Shown in pieces: positions 11,470-23,141 of a DNA stretch of 64,000 bases. The notes beneath the pieces were generated by a model. The model did not search any database. It had not been told where the DNA came from and worked only from the letters and a program-made list of their open reading frames with translations. This DNA comes from Lycium barbarum. Taxonomy: Eukaryota > Streptophyta > Magnoliopsida > Solanales > Solanaceae. How positions within the stretch are numbered: position 1 is the first letter of the stretch; every line of letters starts with the position of its first letter. The stretch is from contig NC_083337.1 in the NCBI RefSeq assembly GCF_019175385.1, positions 162,453,713 through 162,517,712 of the forward strand, read 5' to 3'. The position numbers and the translations under genes are program-made.

Positions 11470-11682
11470 ATTCTCATTGTTTCAATTTATGTGATATATT
11501 TTTTAATAGTTTAAAAAGAATGATATTTCTATATTTATTAATATTTTAAGTTTCAAATATGTATTTGTAATGAAATAATTTATATGACACAAATATTATG
11601 TATTATTTTATATCATAAACGTTTTTTTTTTCATGTCCAATTAAATACATTGTATAAAACTATAAATTGAGACGGAGGAGTA
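11470..11682. mobile_element. Degenerate Stowaway-like MITE
   Basis: The left end TCATTGTTTCAATTTATGTG and the right end TATAAATTGAGACGGAGGAG are inverted relatives of the CTCCCTCYGTTTCAATTTATGTG signature seen at 297 and 27551. TA is at both edges. The interior is AT-rich. Confidence 0.6.
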
Positions 11683-11689
11683 ATAGTAT

Positions 11690-12045
11690 ATACCGAGAAG
11701 GTCTTTTAGAAGAGGGCCCGATTGGACTTGTGGATTTGAAGCACTTTGCTGAGTCGTATAAGTTTTTCTCTACTGAATTATTGGTCTGATTAAGACTAGC
11801 CACGTGGGTTGTTGGACACTAATTGTCTTCTAGTGAACCCCATATGCTAATTATTGTTGTCAATATGGGACCCACATTTATGTTGCCATGTCACCTCACC
11901 CATGTGGATAGCTACTATTAACATGCATCATCATCATCAACCATGGATGATGAATGATGATGACCATGGATGTGATATGTGGGTATTATGGATTGAGAAG
12001 ACTTTGAGATTGACCCACATATCTTGTTTTTCCCTTTAAACTAAA
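11690..12045. other. Non-repetitive stretch with a CACGTG motif
   Basis: This stretch is less AT-rich than its flanks. It contains a G-box core CACGTG at 11801-11806, two CCATGGATG units (11941-11949, 11962-11970) and a CATCATCATCATCA run. A 61-codon ORF (11854-12039) overlaps it but shows no family resemblance. It could be a relic promoter or conserved non-coding DNA; I cannot tell. Confidence 0.3.
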
Positions 12046-12144
12046 TTTACTTTGTGATTCAATCAAACTTGGTTGCCATATTGGTTGTCCTTTTTGTGTT
12101 TTTGTTCTTTTGTTCCATAGGAGTTGGATCTAAATATAATACAA

Positions 12145-12625
12145 AGCAGAATTTTAATGTAATTATACAATTATTTAAGGCTCAAATTGTAATACCACTA
12201 CGTGTCTTTCTCTTTCGTAAAAGTCATTTTACCAAAAAGCTCTATATTTTTAATAAAAAAAAGAGCAGTTAGTAATAAAAAAGAAATGAAAACCTGCCGT
12301 CCTCTAGAACGATAATATAACTTCTTCCTAACTTCATTAGAAAAATAAGTTTTGGATTAGAAATTTGTCAAGAGCCATAACTTGAATGACACGTATAATC
12401 AATTATTTTAGGCTCAAATTATAATACTATTGTGTTCCTTTCTCTGTCGTAAAAGCCAAATTGTCAAAAAGCTCTATATAATACAATTTTTTTATTATCA
12501 AAAAGAGTAGTTAGTAGTCAAGAAAAAAATGTAAACCTGCCGCTTTCCTTTCACAACGATAGAACTTCTTTGTAACTTCAATTCATTTAAAAAAAATGAG
12601 TTTTGGATTAGAAATCGTCACCGCC
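12145..12625. repeat. Tandem duplication of about 230-250 bp
   Basis: Unit 1 (about 12145-12365) and unit 2 (about 12395-12620) share, in order, TTTAGGCTCAAATT-type sequence, TCGTAAAAG, AAAAAGCTCTATAT, GTAGTTAGTA, AAACCTGCCG and a common end AGTTTTGGATTAGAAAT. They differ by small indels, so the event is old. Confidence 0.75.
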
Positions 12626-12629
12626 TCTT

Positions 12630-14560
12630 CTTCTTTTAGTAATATTTTCAGGATATGGTTCAAATATCATGAGCCATGAATCACTTATCATCAAGTTAAT
12701 TTTCGATGAATTTTTTAATAAAAGGTAAAGCCTCTCATAGTGCAACTCGTATCATCAGTTAAAAGTTTTTTTGTTTTTTTTTTTGGTAGTGCGACATGCT
12801 AGAAATTCCATGTGAATAAAATGCAGTATAACTATGAAGGCGATGTAGCACTCGCATCAATAAGAAAGAAATACAGTGAGTATCTACTTATATTAACAAC
12901 TGAACTTTTTATCTCATAATCCAACCGAAAACAAAAAGCTTCTCTGGAAAAGGACGGTTTATGCTCTTTTTTTGGGAAGAAAAGTGGTTGTAAATGGCTG
13001 TTGAAATAAATAACAGCAAAACTGAGCTGGGAGGTCAAAAATCTTGACAGGGTGGAAAGAGAATATTTACCAAAAAAAGAATGATTGAAGTGGTTTACAT
13101 ATTCGAGAAAGAATCTGATTATGTCCGAATAACATATAGCTATACTACTGCTATAAAATCATATTATATACTCAATCATTGGCTACTTGGTTTCTTCATC
13201 TGCACATAACAACAGCCAACATATCATGAGGACTGATGAGAAGTGCCAATATTTTTCCCTGAATATGCGGATCAAAGATCTATATAATAATTGAAATTAG
13301 AGATAAAAAGAAAAAGAAAATGAAAGAAACATATACTACTAATTTGGAAGAAGAAAAAGTGGGGCAGAAAATGTTATTACAGTATATTTTATAGGTTAAA
13401 TATATGAAAACGGCCCCTTAAACTGGACACCAAGTTTTCATTTAGACAATTTATCTCGAGGTCTGAATACTAATTGACTATATATTAAGCTTATTTCTGT
13501 TAATTGCTGGTCACCTACACCACAAATAATAAAAGTAAACCCAAAAATTAAGCAAAACCTCAACTTCTCCACCTGTTTCAATTATTTTTTACGTATTATT
13601 GTAGATCAATTTGTTACACAGACCATTGATTTATATTTCCGTGACTGTTAGCCATGTTTTACCTTAAGAAAGCAATTAGTTTCTATAAGTTTATGATTTT
13701 AAATTATTTATTTTCTTGGTAGAGTACGTATGAGTTTATGGTTGTTATTAGATAGTATTATATATTATATATAGATGAGCGATTTGTTTGTTGCATGAAA
13801 TGTGAAAGGAATTAAAGGGGTAGAGTAGATCTCTAACTCTGAGAATCGCATGGATTCTGCACGATACTCGGAAAATGGCTGATTAAACAATACGATTTTC
13901 TATGTCATATATGTGGAGTAACATTTAAGGGCATATCACAATTGTTGAATTATTTAAATATCTATCTCATGTGTTTACATTGATATACGTGTCTAAAACT
14001 TGCTCCTAACCAAAATAGTAGTAATTTGTTTTAACACTCTATAGTTTGTGCCAAACAAAATACTTTTGTTGTTGTTTTGTTGTTGGGCTTTGTGCTAAAC
14101 AAAACAACCAAAAAGTGACTAATATTTTTTTTATTAATAAAAGTAGAAAAGGAAATTAAATGGAATAAGTAGAGGGAGAATAGTTCAAAGACCTGCAAAA
14201 ATATTGTCTTCGTGGAAGACAGTATATTCTCAAATATCTATAATATAAGTTATGTGAAAATGTGCATAATCTTTATATATATTTTGATTTTTTTTATCAT
14301 AAGCACTCAGTACAGATAAATATTTATTTATAGTTTTTTTAAGTCCAAGTCTTACCCTAAAAGACACTGGATGGTCACCATTAATTAAGTTGCTTAGAGT
14401 AGAGGGCATCAGAAAAAATTGTATATTACACACATTAGCCTTGATTCAATATAAATGGACCTATCACCACCAAGTCACGATTGACATAGACACTTAGTTA
14501 TCTGATCTGTTCTTTCTTTTCTTTTTCTTTTTGGATAGCCGTGAGGCATTGGTATCACAG
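12630..14560. other. Intergenic DNA, no gene seen
   Basis: Short ORFs at 12832-13038 and 14230-14433 (minus strand) have no recognisable motif and I reject them. I see no RNA gene or clean transposon end. Confidence 0.4.
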
Positions 14561-14574
14561 ACAGATAAATAAAA

Positions 14575-14770
14575 TAATATGGGGTAAATTATTTTATCTC
14601 GTGTTTGGTTCAAACTTTTAATTATGGTATATATAAGTAATTCGTGATTATTATAAAACAATTTAATATTATTTTTATGTTATATTAAAAATAATCATAT
14701 TCAATGTGGTATAATAATCTCGAGATTGGCTAGTCCTTAGATAAAACAACCAAATGACAAACGCCCTTAA
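14575..14770. mobile_element. Degenerate Tourist-like MITE
   Basis: This contains GGGTAAATTATTTTATCTCG on the left and TAATCTCGAGATTGGCTAGT followed by CCAAATGACAAACGCCC on the right. These are decayed relatives of the 6201-6716 elements, which have the same GGTATAAAATAATCCC...CCGGAACTA layout and CCAAACGACCCC end. Confidence 0.45.
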
Positions 14771-15004
14771 AGAATGCTATTGAAAATAAACGTTTATTTA
14801 AATTTTGTGTAAAATCAAACACATATTTTATTTTATTTCGTGTATATCTCATTTTTAATTCAATGAACAAATTTATCGAAAGGAATATATCCATTCAATA
14901 GTCACGTTATTGTTTAATTTAGTTCACATATTATGATTTCTATATTGTAGCCTAATATAACTTGCTCCCAAACCAAACAACCCCTTATAAGTTTAGGGTC
15001 AGGA

Positions 15005-15790
15005 CATTCCGCAACCCTAACTTTCGTATTAGCATATCATATTTGTTGATGAAATAGTTATTGATTTATGGTGTAGAGTTTTAATTCATTCAGCTTGTAG
15101 TGTATGCAACTAATATAGCAAGAAACACATGCATCGACAGTTAATATCATCCACTGGTTGAGTACTTTTCTGAAAGTATATGCAATACTCGTCTCTTTAA
15201 CTAAATATAAGAAACCGTTTGCTATACTACGTGGAAGTTTTTTTTTTCTTTCTTTTCTTGATTTTCCTGATAGAATGATGTAACTTCAAGTCTACAAGTC
15301 ACCTATCATATGGTAAATCTGTATTGATCATGAAGTGATGAAACCATGTTAAAATCAATTATATTTAAAACTTATACTGCTACTTTCCTGAATAATTGAT
15401 TTCCAAATTGGTTACGAAACATTACGGGCTTTACAATTTCGCAACTCTAAAATTTGTATTAGCATATCATATCGTGATAATATAGTTATTGGCATATGGT
15501 GTAGCGTTTTAATTCATTCAGCTTGTAACCGATGCAACTACAATATTAAGAAACACATGCATGGACAGTTAATGTTATCCACTTGTTGAATACTTTTCTG
15601 AAAGTGTATAATATTGGCTAAATCTATGAAGCCGTCTTCCATATCATGTCAAAATATTATATTTAATTCTCTTGCTTTCCTTGATAGCTAGAATGATGTA
15701 ATTACAAGTCACCTATCATGTTAAAAATGGCAAAAATATATTTTAATTAAAGTAATCTGCATTCATGAAACCACGTTAGAATCAAAACCT
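15005..15790. repeat. Tandem duplication, unit about 425 bp
   Basis: Unit 1 (about 15005-15370) and unit 2 (about 15432-15790) share GTATTAGCATATCATAT, TTTTAATTCATTCAGCTTGTA, AAGAAACACATGCAT, GACAGTTAAT, TACTTTTCTGAAAGT and TAGAATGATGTAA in the same order. Divergence is moderate. No coding potential is seen in either unit. Confidence 0.8.
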
Positions 15791-15799
15791 TACAAATTT

Positions 15800-16734
15800 A
15801 GACAACTTATATTCATTATTTGAGAAAGTTTTCTCAAGTCTCTAATTTTGATCCGTATAAGCATCTACTATAAGAAATCTACTGGTCCAACTAATTTAAT
15901 TCGCGTTGACCTCTGATTAAAGGTAAATAAATCTCATACACTCTTTTTTGGTTTCCACTATGGTGATTGAAAACCTGACTTATTTGGATTCGCACTAAAA
16001 AATTTCACTTTAAAAGTAAAACGCTTCCTATCAGAACGATTTCATTTTCACGACTCGAACTCAAAATCTCTAATTAAGGACAAAAATATATTTCACATCA
16101 AACTTTTAATGGCAAATCTCTTTCGTCCATTCAATCACACCCCTCATGTGGTGGCCACTAGTTTATTGATCACGAAAGGCTGGATAGTCATTACTTTACC
16201 AAATAATTCCAACCAAAACCTTTGTTACGTTCTAAACCACTACAAAATCCTATATTATTAACTTTATGTTCTTTTTATTTCTTTTTTATTCAACACATAT
16301 AAATGTGATCTTGCCAAAGTGAATACGTAAGACCCACATGCATCTCTCCAGAGGTACATAGACAGCAACCTTACATTTGGATATGCTTCACATGAAAAAA
16401 CCGTAGAAAAGCTTATATGCCTTTTTATCCTCTTAAACTTTTAGAAAGCGATTTACAGCTATAGGTTAGATAGAAAAGTTTATAGGCTATTTTATCCTCT
16501 TAGGAACCACACATTTACTGCCAAGTTTCAACTCATTATCTTAGATTCCTACATTTTCTTTTGGATCGAGATGAAACCAGAAAAAGGATAATCTTGTTCC
16601 CAATTATTTACTCTCCCGAGACAATTATGAAATTTAAAGTTTATGGACTTTTACAACAATCTTAAGTTAGTATATATTACGATAGTAATTATTGTATTCC
16701 TTGAGATGTGAAATATTTAAAGCATTTAATTAGT

Positions 16735-16791
<57 letters not shown>

Positions 16792-18960
16792 GTCTGACCA
16801 AAAGCTATTAAATTCTTGTAAACTCATATATTGTGCTCAAGATGTGCCTGTGTCTCATTATAATTTGATAATTTATAGCAATAAATCTATGTAGTTTGAT
16901 AACACTGCTATGATAACAACAACACGTATAACTAGTCTTAATCTTAACTAAGTTGTGGACGATTGTAAAAACTCCTCATGATTCATGTTGTTTAATTTTA
17001 AGATCGTTTCAATCCAATATTATAAAAATTAGTAGCAGTTATGGTGTAAATTTCAGAGATAAATATCCGCTAAAATTCCTAACATAATTTTTTCTTGTTC
17101 AAATTTTATTTTCCAAGCATGAATGATTTTTCCTTTCGAAACTGAATTTTAAAATTAAATATATTTGAATGAGATTTTCTTAAATTTCAAAATATTAAAT
17201 TATCACAATAAAAGCTTTTAACCGAATGCACATTTCGTTCTAATGAAAATAAGTATAGAATTTATAGTTTTTTCCTTTGAACTATGTAGGTTATAATAAA
17301 GTTTGGCTTGTTATTGATTATCAAAGTACTAAAATATTAAATGATCTACACCTTAAATTAGAACATGCAAGATACACAATGATTTATCAAAATTCAAACG
17401 GTTAGTTTTTTTGCGTATTTACTTCACAATTAATTGGTAATCGAATAATACCATTAAGAGTGGTTTTTTTAAAATGTTTATCTATAACGTTCAAAAATAA
17501 TAAATGAATCACGCCGTTGAGAAGCCTAATAATTTAAATGCTTCGTAAAAACATGATAGTTTTAAATGCTAGGTAATCTATCATGCTGGCATAAATGCGA
17601 AAAAAGTGGTATTCGAAAATTATTTAATGGCTTTCATTAGTTTAGTGAAAGGTTATAAAAAGATAAAACAAGATACTATTTCACGATAGAAAGAAAATGC
17701 TGTGGAATAATTAGTACTAGCTTTTTTTCTAAATTGAACCCTTCGATTCTTTTCTGTTTTTGACATGCAATTGCCTTCATTATATGTCCAAGAGAAGCCT
17801 TTTTGGTAAAAATTTCCCTTATTTGGAAACTAGATAAGGAAGCAAACTATGATGATTCAGTATATGCAAAAACTGAACTTTGCCTTGCAAATAATATGGA
17901 CGCTAAGAATTTTTTGTTTTTAACCAAATTCACGAAATACATGTAATATGTTCCTCTTTTTTTATTTATTTTTTATTTTTTTATATTATGCGATTCTTGG
18001 TGTTTGGATGAACTTTTTTGCAATTTTTAATAATGTTTTTGAACCAAATGCCCCTCAATTGAAGGATACTTATTGGTGGAAGAGGAAAATGAAAAGGAGT
18101 AAATACTTCCTCCTGGTGTTTGCATAATCCAATAAATATTTGACACATAGTTTTACATATACTACAATACAACCACAACTCATTAATGTCCATTATTGCC
18201 TTAATGTATGACTTAACTATAGTAAATTAGAATGATTTATTGTAAATAAGGCTTCATGTAAGTTTTTACAAGGAAAGCGGCAACTGGGACTGAAAGTTGA
18301 ATTAATCAATTAAACTTTAACGGTTGAAAGATATCTTAAAAATACACATCATTTAACCATGTTTACGTCATACATTTATGTAATTTGATATATACATTGT
18401 GTGCGAGTAAGTGTACTGTCTTTTTACTCCCAAAAGATCTGTTTTACTCTTTTCTTTTGTAAGACCAAACAAAAGTGCGAAAGTTCTCTCAATTCCTTCC
18501 TCTATTCACTAACTACAGTAGTTTCCAAACAAGTAGAATTAGGAGTATAATACTTTTCCCCACGAGTTGGGGGTCTGTCAATTCTTACGGGGTCATCTAC
18601 CACTATACCTATTACAAATAAAAAGAGAAAGAAACAAATATTTACCACAAAATCAAAGAATCATAACAGGTACCACAATTGATTGGTGTCTGCAAATCAC
18701 AACAGATGGTGACAAATGCAACAACACCACCATAACATGGGTAGGTCCCACATCCCTTTTTATCTTGGGCCCCACAATCCAACCATATTCTATGTAAAAA
18801 GTACTTTAATCTTTTTGTCCCACTATTATTTAGAATCCGTTTTAAAATTCGACTAATCAACTTTTAAGATTCGACTAATCACTTTTACGTCAAAAAAAGT
18901 TCACTTTGAGAGTTAAATCGCTCTCTATCTTAAGTGATTTCACGCTCTCAAATTCAAAAT
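15800..18960. other. AT-rich intergenic DNA, no gene seen
   Basis: Apart from the TA microsatellite listed separately, this holds only short ORFs without recognisable motifs (for example 18567-18797 on plus and 18642-18860 on minus, which overlap each other). Around 18745-18780 there is a GGTCCCACAT/GGGCCCCACA stretch of higher GC. Confidence 0.4.
16741..16783. repeat. (TA)n microsatellite
   Basis: An uninterrupted AT dinucleotide run of about 43 bases, ending ATACATATAA. Confidence 0.95.
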
Positions 18961-19420
18961 CTTTAAGGGCCTGTTTGGAAAGCCACCTGGTAATTGGAAT
19001 TGGTGTAATTACTAGGTTACTAGGGTAGTAATTACACAACCTAGTAATTACACAGTAGTGTACAACGACTTGTTTGCTTGTCATAATGTAATCACAATGT
19101 CATTACAAGTGTGCTATTTGGTTGCGCAAGTTTAATTACACAGCTAGTTTAATTTAAAAATAAAATTTAATTATAAAAAAATTAAAATTAATATTTAAAT
19201 AATATTTGCTTTTATAAATGATAGTAAATTAGTTATTTAATAACACATTGTTTCTTGAAAATATATTAATTAATAATCATTTATTTGTAACTAATATTGT
19301 AAAAAATAATTGATATATATTTTTCAAATTAATAATATTTAATTTTAATTAATTATAATTTTTTGTGAGAACGTCATGGATTGGATGTTTGACAAAAAAA
19401 TAATATTTATAAATATAATG

Positions 19421-20566
19421 GGGCAATTCGCAGAATTGCCCTTCTTTTGGGGTGGTCTTTAAATTTTGCCCCTCATATTTGAAATCTTTAAATTTTGCCC
19501 TTCGGCTAAAACCCATGGGTTCTAGGTTCGAACCCCCACTAAGTCAAAAATTTAAAAAAAAATCGCAAGGCAGAGTTTAAATTTCGCTATGCCCCCACCG
19601 GCATACACTTGTTAAGGAATTACCAAAGTTATGCCGGACCCGACATACTTATGCCTTATGGGCAGGCTTGGCATAAGTAAGCCGGATCCGGCATAACTTT
19701 GGTAATTCCTTCACAAGTTTATGCCGGATCCGGCATACTTATGGGCAAACTTTTAGTTAAGCCTTAACTAAAAGTCTTTTTCTAGTTGTGCCTTATGGGG
19801 CAGACTTTTAGTTAAAGCATAACTAAAAGTATGCCTCATAAGGCATAACTTTTCCTTAAGACATAGATTTTGTTCAATTATTCAGATTTCTTTCACTTAT
19901 ATGGTGCCTTGGCAAAGAATTTGGCACTTTGCTTTGTTACAGAATCTTTTGTGTGTGTAAATCTCCCTCTCTTAAAATATCTTACCAACCATAATTCTTG
20001 AACGAGAAGTAAGTACAGAGATAAACCTAATGCGAATATATCTTCGTCAAATAAGAAGACAATATAGCATAATGATCCATGCGAAATATTTCTTTTTCAA
20101 AAGTTACTTTAAATACACATTGAACTTCAAGTATACTGTGTTAGCTCAGTGCTGGAGTTTTCAATGCTTATTGTGCTGTTTGAAAACATTGCCAAAGTTA
20201 TGCCGAACCCGGCATAAATTTGTTAAGCAATTATCAAAGTTATGCCGGACCCGGCATACTTATGCTAAGTCTGCCCATAAGGAAAAGTATGCCGGGTCCT
20301 GCATAACTTTGGTATTTCCTTAACAAATGTATGCCGGGTTCGGCATACACGCGACCCAAGTCTTGGCTTGCAATTTTTTTTTAATTTATGCTTGAGCGGG
20401 GGTTCGAACCCAGAACCTCATGATTTTTGCATGAACGCTCAGGGTTGCAACGCAAAGGGCAAAAATTAAAGACCAGCAATATGAGGGGCATAATTTAAAG
20501 ACCACAAATATGTGGGGCAAAATTTAAAGACCACTCCAAACGAAGGGCAATCCGCGCAAAAAAATG
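19421..20566. mobile_element. Mutator-like element nested in the MITE
   Basis: A 1146-bp insert flanked by a perfect 9-bp repeat AATATAATG (19412-19420, 20567-20575). The arms are inverted copies sharing GCCCTTC, GGGGTGGTCTTTAAATTTTG and TTCGAACCC blocks. Inside are several copies of a near-palindrome TATGCCGGATCCGGCATA, in both orientations. There is no transposase. The 97-codon ORF at 20030 is a by-product of the repeats. Confidence 0.8.
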
Positions 20567-20700
20567 AATATAATGCCATTACATTATTCAAAAGTTTGAC
20601 ACAAAAAATCCATCAAATGTAAGTGAACAATAAACAACATGCAATGTGAAAGCAAATAACTTAAAATAAAAAATATAACCTAGATTCAAAATCCAAAAGA

Positions 20701-20735
20701 AAACAACAACAACAACAAGCCCAGTAAAATCCAAA
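20701..20735 (+). repeat. Short fragment of the CAACAACAACA SINE-like repeat
   Basis: AACAACAACAACAAGCCCAG followed by TAAAATCC matches the start of the family seen in full at 45500 and 61534. Only about 35 bases remain. Confidence 0.35.
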
Positions 20736-21405
20736 AGAAAAAGTTTAACATAATACTCTTATGTCAAATTCCAACATTACATAAGTAAGTTTCAACGTAA
20801 CTTAAGTAAATAATTCAAAAGAAAGGGAAAACATAAGTCTATAACCTCATTCATAACGAAATTCTACTTTAATAACGTCACTCGTTATATACCAAGTTTG
20901 TTAATGGCTCATTGCTTTCAATATTAAAAGGTGTAGTTTCAGAAATTAGAATAATAACGTAGTTATGCTAAATGAATAAAATAAAATAATAAAAATAATA
21001 AACGAGCAATTACATGGAATCACGAGAAGTAAAGGTTGAGAATGAAAAGAAAGAAAGTGAAAAATAAATAATATAAAAATAAAAATAATTAAAAAGTAAA
21101 AAGTAAAAATAAAAAAGAAATCAAAATAATAGAAATAATAAATAAATAAAATATCAAAAGAAATTAAAATAACAGAATAAAAATTAAAAATAAATAAAAA
21201 AGAAACAAGCTAAAAAGTAACTCTGTAATTACACTCAATTCTCAACTCTTTTTGAAAATTGGAGAGTGTAATTACACCCTCTCAATTACATACAATTCTC
21301 ACCTAACTGTATAATTACTTGATTAAATAAACAAATCAAACTGTATAATTATATTTAATTATACCCAATTTTATTTACCTTAGTGACTTTCCAAACAGAT
21401 CTTAA

Positions 21406-22635
21406 TTAAGAATGAATTGATACTTATTGATCCACACAGTCATATTATGTGAATAAAGTATTACCAAAAGTAAGGCACCAATATTTAGGTCTTGTGGTCC
21501 CGTCAACCACCAACGTGTCCTCAGTTTTTTAATTTCTGTCACTTTCTTGTTATTGAACAGCTGGCCATTTCTTTATGGACCACATATACACCTCTTATTT
21601 ATTAATCATATTTTTAATCTGAAATCAACTTATGTCCAACTGAAAAGATTTAGGAATCTCATTATTTGATGATTTGTCAAAGCAAGGAAGGGAAGGTATT
21701 TATTAGTTGGCGTCTCAGTCAAAAATTTAGAAAAAAATGTTTTGACTAATTCAACCAAACATTAGGAAAGAACCTCTTTTAATTTTCAACTAACTCAAAT
21801 CATTTTCCGTAAGTACAAGAAACTATCTTTGGTTGATACTAGCTCTTTCAATTTTATTTGTCCAAGTAAAAAAGATATAATCAAATACTCAATTTTTAGT
21901 TGATTGCGACCTTTTCAAATATCTTTTCTCCAGAAAAATTATATTAATTGGGAGTTATAATACTTGTTTTATGTAACTTTTTTAGATGAAAATTTTATTT
22001 TAGCAATTACGTTTAAATTCAAGTAAAATATTTGAAGACTTGATTCTTTGTATTTTAAACACTATTACATAACATGGAATGCCAGGAGTATCACATACTA
22101 TGTTTAAAATAAAGTAGGTAAACATATTCTATATTTCACACAATTATTTCTATAATTCTTTAAGAAATGTTTGATGTTTGAAGATTGATTTGATGCAATA
22201 ATTACGAATCAAATGTTGAGTTTATAATTAATACAAGCAATGTAAGAGTTCATTATCGGTTTGTCTAATTTAGAATGCTGAAAATTGAGAAAATTATAAT
22301 AATGGAAGATACATAAAGCTCGAGAACCTTCTTGCTATTATTTACATTACAATATAAATAGTTATAGATTTTGTCATTAAAAAATCCAAAAAATGATACT
22401 ATTACCGCCCTTTCTCCCGGGTCATATAAAGAGGTTTGAAGTACAATGATCAAAATATTAATTTTGATTATAAATTCAGAATAGATTCTTTTTAAAATAA
22501 AATTATATATTTAACTATAAGCCAATATAGCAAATGATTTAAAATACTTTTAGAAAGATTGAAAAAAATTTAGTCAAAAAGAAACATTATGTGACTCCCC
22601 AAACGGTACATAAAGTGGGTGGAGGGAGCAATAAC
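21406..22635. other. Intergenic DNA, no gene seen
   Basis: AT-rich. The minus-strand ORF at 22265-22453 is not convincing. I see no clear transposon boundaries. Confidence 0.4.
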
Positions 22636-22639
22636 TATT

Positions 22640-22882
22640 TCCTATGTCTTAATTTATATGTCATCATTTGATTTGGTATAAAATTTAAAAAATGAAGATT
22701 AATTTTTAAAATGTGTGATCTAAATGCACCTTAAACAATTTTATAATTATAAATCATTTCATTATAGATAAAAGAGAAATTTTAAAATTTAATTATTTCT
22801 AATTTTTAATTATCAATGTGACTTTTTTTAAGATAGACTAAAAAGTAAATGATATCAAGGTAAACGGTACAGAGGGGGTAAT
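22640..22882. mobile_element. Degenerate Stowaway-like MITE upstream of the DUF1685 gene
   Basis: The left part CCTATGTCTTAATTTATATG and the right part AGACTAAAAAGTAAATGATA...GTACAGAGGGGGTA carry the same terminal and subterminal words as the elements at 297 and 27717. It ends about 260 bp before the start codon at 23142. Confidence 0.55.
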
Positions 22883-23053
22883 ACATACTTAGACACAATA
22901 ATGTCAAATGTGGAAAATGAAAAAACACAATAATGTTGAAGGGATGTGCATGTTCATATTGGTCTATAATTCGTGCAGTATATGTACATAACTTTCATGA
23001 TGACCTATGTGCATCCACCCCATCACCAGCTGGCCATTATTGGTTCTCTTCTT

Positions 23054-23062
23054 TATATATAA
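23054..23062 (+). promoter_or_regulatory. Probable TATA box of the DUF1685 gene
   Basis: TATATATAA lies 80 bases before the ATG at 23142. That leaves room for a start site about 30 bases downstream and a 5' leader of about 50 bases. Assigned from position and sequence only. Confidence 0.6.
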
Positions 23063-23141
23063 GCTGAGTCTTCCTTCTCAAATTAGTACTCTTACAAAGA
23101 GATAAAAAAAAAAAAAACACTAAAGTGCATAAGCTAAAAAA

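Larger units (their letters stand above)
18967..21402. mobile_element. Harbinger-like MITE (TAA target), split by a later insertion
   Basis: Inverted ends GGGCCTGTTTGGAAAGCCAC and the complement of AGATCTGTTTGGAAAGTCAC are flanked by TAA (18964-18966, 21403-21405). Both arms are rich in GTAATTAC/AATTACAC motifs. Without the inner element (19421-20566 plus its 9-bp duplication) the host element would be about 1.28 kb. No transposase ORF is visible. Confidence 0.75.

Noticed and set aside
11801..11970. Promoter of an unseen gene near the CACGTG and CCATGGATG motifs
   Set aside because: No coding exon follows on either strand within several kb.
19528..19545. Possible tRNA gene from GGTTCGAACCC
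   Set aside because: No A box or cloverleaf can be formed around it; it belongs to a transposon arm.
1..22900. CRISPR-like array or prokaryotic-type cluster
   Set aside because: No regularly spaced direct repeats with unique spacers; repeats are duplications and transposon arms in plant DNA.
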